Below are positions 16,817 through 16,932 of a stretch of 16,932 nt of DNA, one piece after another. The stretch lies in assembly GCA_903839965.1 (NCBI GenBank), contig CAIMEK010000175.1, forward strand, positions 1 through 16,932, given 5' to 3'. This DNA comes from an uncultured Acetobacteraceae bacterium (GTDB taxonomy: Bacteria; Pseudomonadota; Alphaproteobacteria; Acetobacterales; Acetobacteraceae). Made by a program: the position numbers and the translations under genes. Within the stretch, counting starts at the first letter, position 1. Every line of letters starts with the position of its first letter. The notes beneath the pieces were generated by a model. That model saw nothing but the letters and a program-made list of their open reading frames with translations, did not search any database and had not been told where the DNA came from.

Positions 16817-16932
16817 TTAGTCCCGGCCAAAACCTCGCGGTGGCTCGATTGCCTGAAGGTCGGTCAGGTCGAGATCGCAGATTGCCCGCAGAGCATCGGC
16901 GGTGGTGCCGTCTTGTAGACTGTCCGGCAACG
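16817..16932 (-). CDS. C-terminal end of an unidentified protein
   Basis: The minus strand stays open from the right edge to a TAA at 16817-16819, giving the last 37 residues of a protein: starts LPDSLQDGTT, contains DLDLTDLQAIE, ends PPRGFGRD. The acidic, amphipathic Leu-rich pattern and absence of the Arg-rich look of shadow frames suggest real coding. A 10-bp-stem hairpin follows at a sensible distance. I do not recognise the family, and the start is outside the window. Confidence 0.42.
   Translation of the reverse strand, partial: LPDSLQDGTTADALRAICDLDLTDLQAIEPPRGFGRD

Noticed and set aside
1..16932. CRISPR array, tandem repeats, tRNA or rRNA genes, phage or defence modules
   Set aside because: No regularly spaced direct repeats, tRNA-like cloverleaf, rRNA-like stretch or relevant protein motif was seen on reading both strands.

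Overview
GC-rich proteobacterial DNA, most likely alphaproteobacterial and possibly betaproteobacterial. This rests on base composition, GTG starts, and the families present (DUF2272 lipoprotein, HpcH/HpaI aldolase, tandem CaiB/BaiF CoA-transferase, IclR regulator, IS3-type transposase). The lineage is an inference; no rRNA or tRNA gene is present.

Layout. Positions 1-3189 (minus strand) hold a probable catabolic operon read right to left: an ACS-type MFS transporter, an HpcH/HpaI aldolase, and a metal-dependent amidohydrolase cut by the left edge. A 29-bp hyphenated palindrome lies just upstream of the transporter. Positions 3450-6261 (plus strand) hold an unrelated cell-envelope block: a beta-lactamase-fold serine hydrolase overlapping an M15 D-Ala-D-Ala carboxypeptidase by ATGA, then a DUF2272 lipoprotein. 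Positions 6351-6999 (minus) are the wreck of an IS3-family transposase. Positions 7035-7850 (minus) encode an IclR regulator with a good promoter and several palindromes upstream of it.

Positions 8349-15543 (plus strand) form a second catabolic block, much of it decayed. In order: a frameshifted N-terminal fragment of an MHS-type MFS transporter; a double-module family III CoA-transferase broken by an in-frame stop and a frameshift; an intact amidohydrolase paralogous to the one at the left edge; an unassigned 365-bp stretch; an MmgE/PrpD-family gene with two frameshifts; and an intact Old Yellow Enzyme-type flavin oxidoreductase. The 255 bp from 15544 to 15798 shows no convincing gene. On the minus strand, 15799-16659 is a 5'-truncated second CoA-transferase. 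A strong hairpin and the C-terminal end of an unidentified minus-strand protein close the window.

How the genes fit together (inference): both catabolic blocks look suited to import of an organic acid, CoA activation by CoA transfer, dehydration or isomerisation (PrpD fold), hydrolysis of a ring or lactone (amidohydrolase), ene-reduction (OYE) and aldol cleavage (HpcH/HpaI), under IclR control. The substrate cannot be read from the sequence. Unless the frameshifts are sequencing or assembly errors, the right-hand pathway is being lost while the amidohydrolase, OYE and IclR frames remain open. I found no CRISPR array, defence system, phage module or clearly new system. The most notable points are the decay pattern, the three CoA-transferase modules that all lack the canonical catalytic Asp, the duplicated amidohydrolases, and the palindromic candidate operators.
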